A DNA stretch of 64,000 bases from Arcticibacter pallidicorallinus (GCF_003002875.1 NZ_PVTH01000009.1:1-64000); one strand, 5' to 3'; counted from the stretch's first letter, positions 44,798-54,142 are shown. A program made the numbers and translations. Notes: generated by a model from the letters alone, not told the origin.

Positions 44798-47146
44798 ATG
44801 ACCTTTTGCCGGTTTATCTTCTTACTGATCGTAACGTCGTTTTGTATTCAAACGGCCCGCGCTCAAAAGATGAAGACCGTGAGTGGTTTCCTGACGGACG
44901 ATTCTAACGGCGAAAGGCTTGCGACAGCGCTGGTTAGCGCCGGGGCCACGACTATTGCTGCCAATGCCTACGGTTATTATTCCATATCCATCCCTGTCAG
45001 TACCAAAACACTGAAGTATTCCTGCCTCGGGTACACCCCGGTAGAGCATCAGCTGCATACAGCTGGAGATACCGTAATCAACGTCAGCCTTTCGTTCCTG
45101 CCTAACATGATCTCAGAGGTGGTTATTGATGTATCGGGTAATACAGCTTCAGACAGAGCTGCCAAAGCACTTAATATGAACGCGGTAAAACTGCTCCCGT
45201 CTTTTCTGGGAGAAGCAGACCTGATCAAGTCTTTTCAGCTGCTGCCAGGGGTAACCAGCATTGGTGACGGAGCCTCCGGCTTTAACGTAAGAGGAGGAGG
45301 AGTGGACCAGAACCTGGTACTTTTGGATGAAGCGCCATTATATTTCACCTCTCATTTGTTTAACCTGTTTTCAGTAGCAAATCCTGATGCCGTAATGGAT
45401 GCTGTTTTATACAAGTCCGAAATACCTGCAAGATACGGGGGACGCCTATCTTCTGTTCTCGATACCCGCTTGAGGGACGGTAATAATCAGCACTGGCAGG
45501 CGGCGGGAGGTATTGGGCTGATTGCGAGTCGCCTCACACTGGAAGGGCCATTAAAAAAGGATAAAAGTGCGATACTCATCAGTGCCAGGAGATCGTATAC
45601 AGACGTCATTACGCGTCAGTCATCGAATCCCGATATCAAAGACAATTCTATTTATTTCTACGACCTGAACACCAAAATTAACTTTCCTTTAGGCCAGAAG
45701 AACCGTATTTTTTTATCCGGATACCTAGGGAAAGACAAAATCGAGTCAGCAGAAGACTTCATGCTCCAATGGGGCACCGGAACCGGAACCCTGCGTTGGA
45801 ACCATGTGTATAGCAATAAGTTGTTTTCCAACTTCAGCCTGATATTTTCCGATTACCGCTACCGGCTTGGATCCATGAGCGAACCCTCATCCAGCTTTAT
45901 CTGGAAAGCATCGATACGTGATTATACCGCCAAAAATATTTACAACTGGTATGCGGGTAGTGGAAGCACCGTAACTTTTGGCGCCGAGTCTGCTCTGCAT
46001 GTTTTCAGTCCCGGGTCGGCGACACCTGAAGGTTCCGCGTCCATATTTCAACCGGTACGAATGAAGGGGCAGCGCTCCGCTGATTACAGTCTCTTCTGGA
46101 ATCATGAGCTTAGGCCGGCGAACTGGCTCAGTATTGAATATGGCGCAAGATATACCGCATTTCAAACTATTGCTACGGATTCCATAGTGGTGTACGATTA
46201 TGAAGGGAAAGCTGGTTCCCGTAGAGATCCGGTTAACCCACGGGCGTATGAAGATGGCAAGGCAATAAAATGGTATCACAGTCTACAGCCTCGGCTGTCG
46301 CTTATCCTGAAAAGTGGCGAATCTTCCACATGGAAGGCCTCCTATATTCAGACTGTTCAGAATTTGCACCTTATATCAAACAGCCTTTCCACCAGTCCGC
46401 TTGATATGTGGACACCAAGTTCATACAATATCAAGCCCGAACGGGCAGTACAGTACTCTGTCGGATTTTCGAATCGCCCCATCCATTCGCCATACAAGTT
46501 CAGTGCGGAAGCCTATTACCGAAAGCTCAGCAACCAGCTCGACTTCGTAGACGGTGCCGAAACTTTACTCAATGAGCATCTGGAAGGAGACATACTCTCG
46601 GGTGCAGGCAGGGCCTATGGAACGGAGCTGCAAATTGAGCGAACCTCTGGGAAAATAACCGGTTGGATCAGCTATACGCTCAGCAGAACGGAACGCAAAA
46701 TAGAGGGCATCAACAGCAACCAATATTATCCGGCAAAACACGATAAAACCCATGCGTTGTCAGCTGTTGCTATATATCGCATGAGTTCTCGCATTCTCTT
46801 ATCTGCAACCTATAGCGCTGCCAGCGGAACGCCCGCAACCCTGCCGTCCTCCCGTTATGAGTTCAGTGGATATACCGTACTTTATAATCCCGGGAATGCC
46901 AGAAACAATTATCGCATCCCGTCTTATCACCGCCTGGACTTATCGGCGACTTTTAAAAACAAGACCAAACCAGAGGCTAAAACGAGTAGTGAGTGGGTTA
47001 TATCAGCCTTCAACGCTCTTAACCGCAGAAATGCGTTTTCTATGTATCTTCGACAGAAAGAAAATCAGCCTTTGGACCTGGAAGCTGTCCAGTATTCTAT
47101 GCTCGGGATGATTGTGCCCTCTGTTACCTGGAATTTTAAATTCTAA
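44798..47146 (+). CDS. TonB-dependent outer-membrane receptor
   Basis: The 782-residue protein has a signal peptide ending IQTARAQ, a carboxypeptidase-like regulatory beta-sandwich at about 27-105 (VSGFLTDDSNGERLATALVS), the TonB plug at about 130-225 (LLPGVTSIGDGASGFNVRGGG) and a barrel ending VTWNFKF. It has no SusD partner. The DUF4249 lipoprotein gene follows after two bases, a frequent pair in Bacteroidota. The transported substrate is unknown. A TATCTTTA box lies just upstream (about 44768-44775). Confidence 0.9.
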   Translation: MTFCRFIFLLIVTSFCIQTARAQKMKTVSGFLTDDSNGERLATALVSAGATTIAANAYGYYSISIPVSTKTLKYSCLGYTPVEHQLHTAGDTVINVSLSFLPNMISEVVIDVSGNTASDRAAKALNMNAVKLLPSFLGEADLIKSFQLLPGVTSIGDGASGFNVRGGGVDQNLVLLDEAPLYFTSHLFNLFSVANPDAVMDAVLYKSEIPARYGGRLSSVLDTRLRDGNNQHWQAAGGIGLIASRLTLEGPLKKDKSAILISARRSYTDVITRQSSNPDIKDNSIYFYDLNTKINFPLGQKNRIFLSGYLGKDKIESAEDFMLQWGTGTGTLRWNHVYSNKLFSNFSLIFSDYRYRLGSMSEPSSSFIWKASIRDYTAKNIYNWYAGSGSTVTFGAESALHVFSPGSATPEGSASIFQPVRMKGQRSADYSLFWNHELRPANWLSIEYGARYTAFQTIATDSIVVYDYEGKAGSRRDPVNPRAYEDGKAIKWYHSLQPRLSLILKSGESSTWKASYIQTVQNLHLISNSLSTSPLDMWTPSSYNIKPERAVQYSVGFSNRPIHSPYKFSAEAYYRKLSNQLDFVDGAETLLNEHLEGDILSGAGRAYGTELQIERTSGKITGWISYTLSRTERKIEGINSNQYYPAKHDKTHALSAVAIYRMSSRILLSATYSAASGTPATLPSSRYEFSGYTVLYNPGNARNNYRIPSYHRLDLSATFKNKTKPEAKTSSEWVISAFNALNRRNAFSMYLRQKENQPLDLEAVQYSMLGMIVPSVTWNFKF

Positions 47147-47148
47147 AT

Positions 47149-47979
47149 ATGCGACTGACACGAATAATCATCCTCTTCTTGTTTACGGCTATTCTTGCCG
47201 CATGCGAACGGGTGCTTGATATCGAAATAAGGGAAGAACAGCCCGTATTGGTAATAGAAGGCTCCCTAACTACTAAACGAGAGCCACATACCGTCAAACT
47301 TTATTATACCCGCCCGGTTATTGCAGGCACGGCAGCCTCCGTAGTCAGTCAGGCTTTCATAACGCTTAAGGACAATGTCGGCAACATCGAGACCCTCAGG
47401 GAATTAGGAAATGGTGTTTACGAAATCAGCAATATGCGGGGAAGAGAGGGACGCACTTATACGCTGTCTGTGGCCTTCGGCGATAATACATACGAAGCAA
47501 TATCGACGATCCCAAGACTGAGCATGGAAGCCGATACGCTCGAATTCAAGTATAAGAACAAACAGTTATTATATCCGGAGGAAGGCTACTATCCTTTTAT
47601 AGGCGGACAAGATTTAGATGGACTTGGTGACTTTACCCAATACAAAATATTCCGGAACGGAAAGTTCCTTAACAAAGCGAAAGAAATAAACCTGTTCCGG
47701 GACAAATACGTCGATGGCAACCGAATCGGGAACTATGAGCTGGAAATTGACAGTCCATTCGTTTCCGGAGACCATATCAGGATAGAGGCCTGGTCCTTGA
47801 CAGAAGCCCACTACAATACCTTGGCAGACATTCGGGAACAGCTCAGCAACAGTGGACTGTTCGCAAGTCCCCTTCCCAATGTCCGATCCAACATCCGAAA
47901 AGTCAATCCCGCCAGCGCCAGCGTAACTGGCTTTTTCGGGACATCCTCCGTCAAATCGGTTGAACGATACGTTCCATGA
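47149..47979 (+). CDS. DUF4249 lipoprotein
   Basis: The 276-residue precursor has a hydrophobic leader with lipobox ILAAC, then the DUF4249 start LDIEIREEQPVLVIEGSLTTK and an all-beta body. DUF4249 proteins are outer-membrane lipoproteins almost always encoded directly after a CarboxypepD_reg/TonB receptor, as here, and are thought to act as substrate-binding partners. No enzymatic motif is visible. Confidence 0.88.
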   Translation: MRLTRIIILFLFTAILAACERVLDIEIREEQPVLVIEGSLTTKREPHTVKLYYTRPVIAGTAASVVSQAFITLKDNVGNIETLRELGNGVYEISNMRGREGRTYTLSVAFGDNTYEAISTIPRLSMEADTLEFKYKNKQLLYPEEGYYPFIGGQDLDGLGDFTQYKIFRNGKFLNKAKEINLFRDKYVDGNRIGNYELEIDSPFVSGDHIRIEAWSLTEAHYNTLADIREQLSNSGLFASPLPNVRSNIRKVNPASASVTGFFGTSSVKSVERYVP

Positions 47980-47997
47980 CCATTAATATGGCCGGGG

Positions 47998-48171
47998 CTA
48001 TGAACCTTTTGCATTATCCTTTTGCCATACAAGCCGGTTCTTTACGCATTTAGGGCAAAAATAATTGCGAATAGGGAGGAAGGGCAAAAGCTTTTTCAGG
48101 ACCCAGGGTCTAGGACTTTGATAATGAAAAGGGGTGTTACACTTAGGACACTTATAATCTCGATATGACAT
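47998..48171 (-). CDS. Small zinc-ribbon protein (57 aa)
   Basis: A complete short frame MSYRDYKCPKCNTPFHYQSP continues LLPFLPIRNYFCPKCVKNRL, giving two CPKC knuckles separated by about 28 residues, a classical single zinc ribbon. The tail is charged. Similar short ribbon proteins occur in Sphingobacteriaceae, mostly annotated as hypothetical. The gene lies between the DUF4249 and the esterase gene on the opposite strand. Nucleic-acid or protein binding is plausible. Confidence 0.72.
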   Translation of the reverse strand: MSYRDYKCPKCNTPFHYQSPRPWVLKKLLPFLPIRNYFCPKCVKNRLVWQKDNAKGS

Positions 48172-48241
48172 TCTGATTGGTCAAACAACAAAATTACCAA
48201 AATGTGCTACCGAAACAGTAATTTTTTGTAAACTTTACGTT

Positions 48242-49567
48242 ATGAACCTAAAAACCGTGAAATTCCTTCTCGCAACGGTGTTAATACTGATCGGTCAGAC
48301 CGTATTTTCACAAAATTCACCTGCGCCGTTAAAGCTCGTAGAAATTCTTCTGACACCGGATCATGCCGATTGGAACTACCGGGCAGGAGAGAATGCACAG
48401 GTTAAGGTTACGGTGTTAAAATACGGAGTTCCGATAAATGAGGCTGAGGTAGAATATTCGTTTGGGCAGGAGATGATGGAGCCCGAAGTAACTCGGCGCC
48501 TGAAGTTGAATGACGGGCAGGGAATCATTAATATAGGTACCAGTACTCAACCGGGTTTCAGACAGCTGAAGGTCAAAGCAAAACATAATGGCGTAGCCTA
48601 TGATGGCCAGGTCAAACTCGCCTTTTCCCCGGAAAAGATAGAAGCAACTACAGCCTTACCGGCTGACTTCAACGAGTTTTGGAAGCAGAATTTAGAAGAA
48701 ATCACGAATGTCGCTTTAAGTCCCGTAGTCGAACACTTACCTACACACTCAACAAATACCGTTGACGTCTTTTTAGTTACCATCCAGATCAATGCAAAGG
48801 GTCAGAGGCTTTTCGGCTACCTCTGCAAGCCAAAGAAAGCGGGAAAATATCCTGTACTTTTCTCTCCGCCGGGAGCGGGAGTAAAGCCATTCGCTCCGAA
48901 TACTTCTTTTGCAGATCAGGGCTTTATCAGCTTCACAACTGAAATTCACGGCATCTCACCGGTGCTTGATGCAACGGCTTACCGCAGCATCAGTTCGGCC
49001 TTTGGAGACTATTGGCTGAACAACCTCCATAGTCGCGACACCTATTACTACAAAAAAGTCTATCTCGGCTGTGTACGGGCCATAGACTATCTCTGCAGCC
49101 TGCCGGAATTTGATGGCGAGAACGTGGCGGTTACCGGCGGCAGTCAGGGAGGGGCACTAGCCATTGTTACCGCAGCCCTGCATCCGCAAGTCAAGTGCCT
49201 GGTGTCGTTTTATCCTGCGCTATCAGACATTAACGGCTATTTGCAGAACAGGGCAGGAGGATGGCCACATATGCTGAATCCCTCCAATGGCAAAGTAAAC
49301 AACCGCCCTGAAAACCTGCTTACCATCGGCTACTATGACGTCGTCAACTTTGCGAGACAAATCAAAGTACCCGGATTTTATTCATGGGGTTACAACGACA
49401 ACACTTGTCCGCCTACCTCCGTATACGCTGCTGTTAATTCAGTAAAAGCGCCCAAGACGCTAAGTATAACGCCCATTTCCGGGCATTGGAGATTTGAAGA
49501 AACCAATCGCGAATCGCTCAGCTGGATTAAAAAGCAGCTAAAGTTAGTCGAGACCAGGAGCGAGTAG
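48242..49567 (+). CDS. Secreted acetylxylan-esterase-like (AXE1) alpha/beta hydrolase
   Basis: The 441-residue protein has a signal peptide (leader ending VFSQNSPAP), an N-terminal Ig-like region of about 120 residues, and an AXE1/cephalosporin-C deacetylase domain. The nucleophile is in GGSQGGALA, the acid in GYNDNTCPPTSVY and the His in ISGHWRFEE. Family members release acetate from acetylated xylan or other glycans and some cephalosporins. A periplasmic or extracellular location fits its neighbour genes for polysaccharide use. Its end overlaps the next, convergent gene by 24 bases. Confidence 0.88.
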   Translation: MNLKTVKFLLATVLILIGQTVFSQNSPAPLKLVEILLTPDHADWNYRAGENAQVKVTVLKYGVPINEAEVEYSFGQEMMEPEVTRRLKLNDGQGIINIGTSTQPGFRQLKVKAKHNGVAYDGQVKLAFSPEKIEATTALPADFNEFWKQNLEEITNVALSPVVEHLPTHSTNTVDVFLVTIQINAKGQRLFGYLCKPKKAGKYPVLFSPPGAGVKPFAPNTSFADQGFISFTTEIHGISPVLDATAYRSISSAFGDYWLNNLHSRDTYYYKKVYLGCVRAIDYLCSLPEFDGENVAVTGGSQGGALAIVTAALHPQVKCLVSFYPALSDINGYLQNRAGGWPHMLNPSNGKVNNRPENLLTIGYYDVVNFARQIKVPGFYSWGYNDNTCPPTSVYAAVNSVKAPKTLSITPISGHWRFEETNRESLSWIKKQLKLVETRSE

Positions 49568-49885
49568 GTCCGGGTTGACTTCCCCTTCGTTAGACTCCGT
49601 AATTTTGCTCAGGTTGTAGGTCATGATTCCATTATGATCTATTGCCTTTATCAGCCCTTTCTCATATAAGCTCTTGAGCACTACTTCAGTCATTGCGGCT
49701 AGCTGAGGATCTGCACTTCCGGGTTGAAGCTCCTCAAGCCTGGCGAAGACATCTTCAGCGCTTCCTTCTCCAAGTTGAGCAAGAGCAAAGATGATTTTGC
49801 TTTCCTGAGTATCGGCAGTTTCATAAGAAGAAGGAATGGAGAGAGGTTTGTACTCCTCGCGAAAGTTTTCATCAGATTGTATCAT
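49544..49885 (-). CDS. Hypothetical winged-helix-like protein (113 aa)
   Basis: The protein starts MIQSDENFREEYKPLSIP. Its centre (DTQESKIIFALAQLGEGSAEDVFARLEEL and KSLYEKGLIKAID) is like a winged-helix pattern with alternating helices and a short beta wing. I recognise no named family, so a DNA- or protein-binding role is a guess. It overlaps the end of the esterase gene by 24 bases and is followed by an SDR gene in the same direction. Confidence 0.6.
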   Translation of the reverse strand: MIQSDENFREEYKPLSIPSSYETADTQESKIIFALAQLGEGSAEDVFARLEELQPGSADPQLAAMTEVVLKSLYEKGLIKAIDHNGIMTYNLSKITESNEGEVNPDLLAPGLD

Positions 49886-49927
49886 TTCTTATCGTTTTAA
49901 AGGGAACGCCAAGGGGTATCAAATTGT

Positions 49928-50914
49928 TTAAGTTCCGCGCCTGGCGCTGATAAGACTTGCAGACAGCACACCCACCAATACCGCTGCAGCCAGGATGTAC
50001 TTACGATGAGCTCTCGGCTTGCCGGCCACACCCCATCCGCCATGTGCACTGGTACCGAACGGCAGGGGATTGAAAATATTCCCGCTAGTAAGCTCTGTGG
50101 AATCAGCAGTCTTCAGGTAAGTGCGGATAACCTTTGCCGTTACACCTGCCGTCAGTTTCGGCATAAGCGAATGCGCAAGCCGCAACAGCGTCGATACGCT
50201 ACCTACCGTCACGGAGGATCTTGGATTCAGCGCCAGAGACACCGCTGCCTGGGCAAGACGTATAGGATCATAGACCGGAGGTGCAGGTCTCAGAACCTTA
50301 CCGGTATAGTTCGCAGCGTGCCGAATACCGGGTGTATCCAGGAAAGCCGGAAACAGATCACATACATGGATCTCCTTCCAATCCTGTAGTTCAGCTTTTA
50401 ATGCTTCGGAAAAGCCACGCAAACCAAACTTACTCGCCGTGTAGGACGTACCCATGGGAACTGGCAGGAACCCGCCAATAGAAATATTGTTTATCAGGAT
50501 GCCTTTGCCCTGTTTCTTAAAGTACGGGATGACGGCGTGAGCACCCGATAGGAAACCCAGGAGATTTGTTTGAATAACCTGGGTATGCACTTCCAAAGGT
50601 ACCTTGTCAAACTCTCCGGCAGTTAAAACTCCGGCGTTATTTACCCAGACGTCAATTTGTCCTCCAAAAATAAAGGCATCGTTTGCAAGACCGATAACCG
50701 CTTTTGGGTCCGAGACATCAGCTACAACAATCAGTACCATAGATCCAAGTGCGCGGCATTCTTCCGCAAGTTCCGAAAGCGCCGACTCGTTTCTGGCGGT
50801 CAGCACCAAACGCGCCTTGTGACGAGCAAATTCAAGTGCCATGGCACGACCAGCGCCGGAAGAGGCTCCGGTGATGACAACGGTTAGATTATTTAATGAT
50901 TTAATTTCTCTCAT
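49928..50914 (-). CDS. SDR-family oxidoreductase with C-terminal membrane anchor
   Basis: The 328-residue enzyme has a Rossmann fold with TGASSGAGRAMA, the NNAG motif, catalytic Ser in NNISIGG and Tyr-Lys in YTASK. A hydrophobic stretch near the C-terminus (ILAAAVLVGVLSASLISA) should anchor it in the cytoplasmic membrane. This type of SDR is common in Bacteroidota and its substrate is unknown. It lies next to the winged-helix-like gene. Confidence 0.9.
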   Translation of the reverse strand: MREIKSLNNLTVVITGASSGAGRAMALEFARHKARLVLTARNESALSELAEECRALGSMVLIVVADVSDPKAVIGLANDAFIFGGQIDVWVNNAGVLTAGEFDKVPLEVHTQVIQTNLLGFLSGAHAVIPYFKKQGKGILINNISIGGFLPVPMGTSYTASKFGLRGFSEALKAELQDWKEIHVCDLFPAFLDTPGIRHAANYTGKVLRPAPPVYDPIRLAQAAVSLALNPRSSVTVGSVSTLLRLAHSLMPKLTAGVTAKVIRTYLKTADSTELTSGNIFNPLPFGTSAHGGWGVAGKPRAHRKYILAAAVLVGVLSASLISARRGT

Positions 50915-51019
50915 TAACTGTAACGTTTATATTCGTGTATCCGGCAACAAACAACAAGGTCGCATAACTAAATGTCTGTAGACGAAACCATACGCCGGTC
51001 CACCTGTTCATTTACACAT

Positions 51020-51292
51020 ATGCGAGAATTCAGTGCAGAAGAGTTCATTAAAGAACCCTATACCTGGCTTATCACCGGGAAAGTTACAGGTATAACAATA
51101 GCCGTGTACATTGGTTCTGAAAATTTCAGAACGCTTGATAATGAATTGCAGTTCTACGTATCCACGGAGCAAGACACCGTCTACTTCCAGACCGTCCAAT
51201 ACAGACACCAGAAACAATCCTATATCGTTGCGGGAATAGAATGGTTTATTGCAGGTCATCTGGTACCGATCTCACCACTGCGGCCATATTAA
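51020..51292 (+). CDS. Hypothetical protein (90 aa)
   Basis: A frame beginning MREFSAEEFIKEPYTWLITG has a predicted beta-rich, moderately hydrophobic body and ends SPLRPY. A start further upstream (50972) exists but is less likely. The opposite strand also has an overlapping open frame, so the call is uncertain. No family recognised. Confidence 0.4.
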   Translation: MREFSAEEFIKEPYTWLITGKVTGITIAVYIGSENFRTLDNELQFYVSTEQDTVYFQTVQYRHQKQSYIVAGIEWFIAGHLVPISPLRPY

Positions 51293-51343
51293 CCCAATTT
51301 GTCTATTTCGCAAACAAATAATCTCTGGCAGGCTTTATAAGTT

Positions 51344-51784
51344 ATGAGAAAATTGAAAGGTATTATATCCGGACTAGCTGGCGCCCTGGCTGTTAATATT
51401 CTCCACGAAACTATCAGAAGATACGACAGCAAGGCTCCCAGGATCGACTTAATCGGAAAAGAAGCGTTAACTAAATCCTTGTCGGGTATAGGCGTAAACC
51501 CGCCTGAAGGTAAGAATCTTCATCAGGCGACTCTGGCGGGAGATATAGTCAGCAACACATTATACTATAGCCTTATCGCTTCCGGAGACATTAATAAGAA
51601 ATGGATGAGAGGAGTGATGCTTGGTGCTTCAGCAGGACTGGGAGCGCTGAAACTACCCAAACCTATGGGTCTGGATGACACACCTGTAACAAAAAACAGA
51701 AAGGCCGAGGTGTTAACCGTACTGTATTATACATTCGGCGGATTAGTAACCGCCGCCACATACGCACTGTTAACCAGAAAATAA
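51344..51784 (+). CDS. Conserved hypothetical membrane protein (146 aa)
   Basis: The protein has short hydrophobic stretches near its ends and in the middle: ISGLAGALAVNILHETI at about 8-24, RGVMLGASAGLGALKLP near 89, and VLYYTFGGLVTAATYALL near 127. The conserved-looking features are glycine-rich. Similar proteins are annotated as hypothetical in Sphingobacteriaceae. No motif allows a function. The gene is followed by a minus-strand terminator. Confidence 0.6.
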   Translation: MRKLKGIISGLAGALAVNILHETIRRYDSKAPRIDLIGKEALTKSLSGIGVNPPEGKNLHQATLAGDIVSNTLYYSLIASGDINKKWMRGVMLGASAGLGALKLPKPMGLDDTPVTKNRKAEVLTVLYYTFGGLVTAATYALLTRK

Positions 51785-51789
51785 CAGCG

Positions 51790-51818
51790 CAAAAAAAGCG
51801 GCAGGAAATCCTGCCGCT
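51790..51818 (-). terminator. Rho-independent terminator
   Basis: The stem AGCGGCAGG (51797-51805) with CCTGCCGCT (51810-51818) and loop AAAT is followed on the minus strand by seven U. It lies right after the stop of the YtxH-like gene (51825). The plus-strand gene may also be stopped here, though it lacks a T run. Confidence 0.8.
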
Positions 51819-51824
51819 AAATAA

Positions 51825-52028
51825 CTATTGATAATCGCGGTGTGTAGTTTTAGGTCCGCCGTACTGCTCCTTGAACTGATCGGTATATTTCTTTGCCTGA
51901 TTCATCCACTCAGGAGCCTTTTCATTTATGTCGTCCATAAATGACTTTCCATCCGGACGTTTCTTTGTTGCATACTTGACACCTGCAGCTACTGCAGCAC
52001 CAAGAACTATATATCTTAATAATCCCAT
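51825..52028 (-). CDS. YtxH-like small membrane protein (67 aa)
   Basis: From ATG 52028 the protein has a hydrophobic N-terminal span MGLLRYIVLGAAVAAGVKYA and a charged helical tail (DGKSFMDDINEKAPEWMNQA), ending GGPKTTHRDYQ. YtxH-like proteins with this layout are membrane-tethered coiled coils linked to stress. The longer frame adds only MQYKQV. Confidence 0.6.
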   Translation of the reverse strand: MGLLRYIVLGAAVAAGVKYATKKRPDGKSFMDDINEKAPEWMNQAKKYTDQFKEQYGGPKTTHRDYQ

Positions 52029-52141
52029 AACTTGTTTATACTGCAATTAATACAATATTCATTCCAGTTAATTCAGATGTCCGCAGATTGGATGTAAACT
52101 GTTACATTAGCGCTTTTTAACAAGAAAAATTATAAACATCC

Positions 52142-52603
52142 ATGATTACCATAAGCAACTTTCAGGATTTTGAACAGTATAAAGGACAGGAGCTGGGCAT
52201 ATCGGCCTATCATAAGATCACTCAGGATCAAATAAATAAGTTCGCTGAAGCTACTCTCGATCGCCAGTGGATTCACACTGATCCGGAACGTGCGGCTCAG
52301 GAAAGTCCGTTTAAGGCTACCATTGCGCACGGCTATCTTACACTTTCACTAATCCCTTATTTATGGCAGCAGATTGTGTCTATCCAGAACCTGAAAATGG
52401 AGATCAACTACGGTGTGGAAAGTCTCCGCTTTGGTCAGGCCGTACGCGTCGATAGCGAAGTAAGGCTCAAGGCAAAATTGTCGGATATCGTAAACCTGCG
52501 CGGAACAGTAAAAGCCACAGTAGAGGTGACCCTCGAAATCAAAGACGAGAAGAAATCCGCCTTTAACGGAGAGGCCGTTTTTCTATACCATTTCCATTCC
52601 TGA
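52142..52603 (+). CDS. MaoC-family (R)-hydratase
   Basis: The 153-residue hot-dog-fold protein has the catalytic Asp/His in QWIHTDPERAAQESPFKATIAHG, the MaoC/PhaJ hydratase signature. It should hydrate 2-enoyl-CoA to 3-hydroxyacyl-CoA. It is cytoplasmic. A TACATTAG box precedes the start, weakly like a -7 element. Confidence 0.9.
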   Translation: MITISNFQDFEQYKGQELGISAYHKITQDQINKFAEATLDRQWIHTDPERAAQESPFKATIAHGYLTLSLIPYLWQQIVSIQNLKMEINYGVESLRFGQAVRVDSEVRLKAKLSDIVNLRGTVKATVEVTLEIKDEKKSAFNGEAVFLYHFHS

Positions 52604-52666
52604 TCAATCAGCTAAATCGTAAATACAAGTTTTAAAACTATCGTAGTGCTTAAATGTTAGACAGAT

Positions 52667-52837
52667 ATGGAACTTTTAAAATTTGGAAACAGAATAAAAA
52701 CCTCGAACGGCCAGGAAGGAACCGTGCAGGAAGATCAGGAAGCTAATTCAGACGAAGTCAAGGTAATGATTGACGGAGAAGAAACAGCCAGTGTGCTCAA
52801 GGCAAAGGACCTGGAGAAGGTATCAGATCACCTATAA
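52667..52837 (+). CDS. Small hypothetical protein (56 aa)
   Basis: A complete frame MELLKFGNRIKTSNGQEGTV with acidic tail VMIDGEETASVLKAKDLEKV. It looks like a small SH3-like or KOW-like beta-barrel fold (FGNRIKTSNGQEGTVQED). It is followed ten bases later by the cupin gene and is probably co-transcribed. No family is recognised. Confidence 0.6.
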   Translation: MELLKFGNRIKTSNGQEGTVQEDQEANSDEVKVMIDGEETASVLKAKDLEKVSDHL

Positions 52838-52847
52838 TTAAAGAGAT

Positions 52848-53255
52848 ATGGAAGAGAAACGCAATGATTCAACTTCCCTTCGCCCTGAAGGCGAGCGCCT
52901 GCTGGATGCAGAGCTCGTCAGCATTGACCTGTATGACCTGAATGAGCAGATACAGCGGGAAACAGCATGGCTGGAGGGCGACCGTACAGCTATAACCGTG
53001 TTTAAAACGGATGGTATGCGTATCGTGCTGATCGCTTTGCACGCAGGGGCGGAGATGAAACCGCATACCGCGCCCGGCGTTATCAGTGTTCAGGTGTTAA
53101 AGGGAAAAATCAACTTCGCAACCGATCAACATAACGAAGATCTGGAACCCGGACAGATGATTACCTTGCACAAACGTATTTCGCATCGTGTTAAAGCTTA
53201 TGAAGACTCTTCATTCTTGCTTACCATGGCTACCCCCGGAGACACCGATCACTAA
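52848..53255 (+). CDS. Cupin-domain protein
   Basis: The 135-residue protein has a single cupin barrel at about 50-125: HAGAEMKPHTAPGVISVQVLKGKI with metal-binding residues in MKPHTAPG, then GQMITLHKRISHRVKA holding the second motif His. Such small cupins may be sugar-binding or oxygenase-like. It sits in a run of stress-type genes. Confidence 0.85.
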   Translation: MEEKRNDSTSLRPEGERLLDAELVSIDLYDLNEQIQRETAWLEGDRTAITVFKTDGMRIVLIALHAGAEMKPHTAPGVISVQVLKGKINFATDQHNEDLEPGQMITLHKRISHRVKAYEDSSFLLTMATPGDTDH

Positions 53256-53270
53256 GAGAATTTCTATATT

Positions 53271-53309
53271 AACAGAAAAGGAAGCTAATCGCTTCCTTTT
53301 CTGTTTTGC
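53271..53309. terminator. Bidirectional terminator
   Basis: AACAGAAAAGGAAGC (53271-53285) pairs perfectly with GCTTCCTTTTCTGTT (53291-53305) around TAATC, followed by a TTT run. It separates the cupin gene from the convergent SRPBCC gene and can stop both. Confidence 0.85.
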
Positions 53310-53311
53310 TT

Positions 53312-54043
53312 CTATTTCTGTAAGCCGGCAAACGTTTTAAACTCTTCGGCTTCAACATAGCGCTTGAAGTTATTGATATCCTCTTTGATCATGTCTTCGA
53401 ATACTCCATTGAACAATGAGGTGATTCCACGACCAACACTTCCGGCAGGAGGGAAGTAACTGATTTCAACCAGTAGCTCAGTACCCAAACCGTTAAGTGC
53501 ATCACTGAACTCCACTTTACCGGCGTTGTCGATCATCGAACCTTCAATAGAACGCCAGCCGATATATGCGTTCTCTTCCTGACGTGTTACTTCCGCATTC
53601 CAGCTTAAGCTCACGATATTACCCGGCGTATTGGCAACCCAGTGAGATACATTATCACCGGTCTGCTCGACAGACTTAAGGTGTTTCATGAACTTTGGCA
53701 AATTGCTTACGTCACTCCAAAAGCGGTATAGCGTCTCCCTCGGAGCATTCACGATGAACCGTTCGGTAATATTGATCGCTTCGGGATCTGAAGTATCCTT
53801 ACCGAGTCTGGTATAGACAGGACATACACCTGTCGCTCCGCGATAAAGCAAAACCCCGCCAACTGCCGCTTCCTGCAATGCAATGATGGGGTGGTGCCAG
53901 ATGTTTTTCAATCCCTTATAAAAAATGAAGGCACCTGCCGCTATGGAAATAACGCGTTCAGTTGTGTCCACATTGGGTGTTCCGCTACTTTTTAGGAACG
54001 AATTGTTCAGCGTATCCGTTATTTTATCTGTAATGTTTTCCAT
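53312..54043 (-). CDS. SRPBCC-domain protein with N-terminal membrane segment
   Basis: From ATG 54043 the protein has a DUF2892/YgaP-like N-terminal domain (AAGAFIFYKGLKNIW and ALQEAAVGGVLLYRGATG) with two hydrophobic helices, and a C-terminal polyketide-cyclase/SRPBCC domain (about 95-235) that binds hydrophobic ligands. Fusions of this kind are common in soil Bacteroidota and uncharacterised. I preferred the start MENITDK over the longer frame. Divergent from the HipA-like gene. Confidence 0.82.
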   Translation of the reverse strand: MENITDKITDTLNNSFLKSSGTPNVDTTERVISIAAGAFIFYKGLKNIWHHPIIALQEAAVGGVLLYRGATGVCPVYTRLGKDTSDPEAINITERFIVNAPRETLYRFWSDVSNLPKFMKHLKSVEQTGDNVSHWVANTPGNIVSLSWNAEVTRQEENAYIGWRSIEGSMIDNAGKVEFSDALNGLGTELLVEISYFPPAGSVGRGITSLFNGVFEDMIKEDINNFKRYVEAEEFKTFAGLQK

Positions 54044-54142
54044 TATGTATCTGTTTTCATACTTGAACATATACAATAACAACTTGTTTGTTGTTATTAG
54101 CTAAACATAGCAGAAGCCCTGTTCAGCTTAAATAAATAGTTC

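Noticed and set aside
38652-48001. A 15-base string TATGGCCGGGGCTAT occurring near 38.65 kb and 47.99 kb
   Set aside because: A match of this length is expected about once or more by chance in 64 kb, and no flanking similarity exists.
51008-51259. An 83-codon minus-strand frame opposite the 90-residue hypothetical gene
   Set aside because: The plus-strand frame reads more protein-like, although neither is firm.
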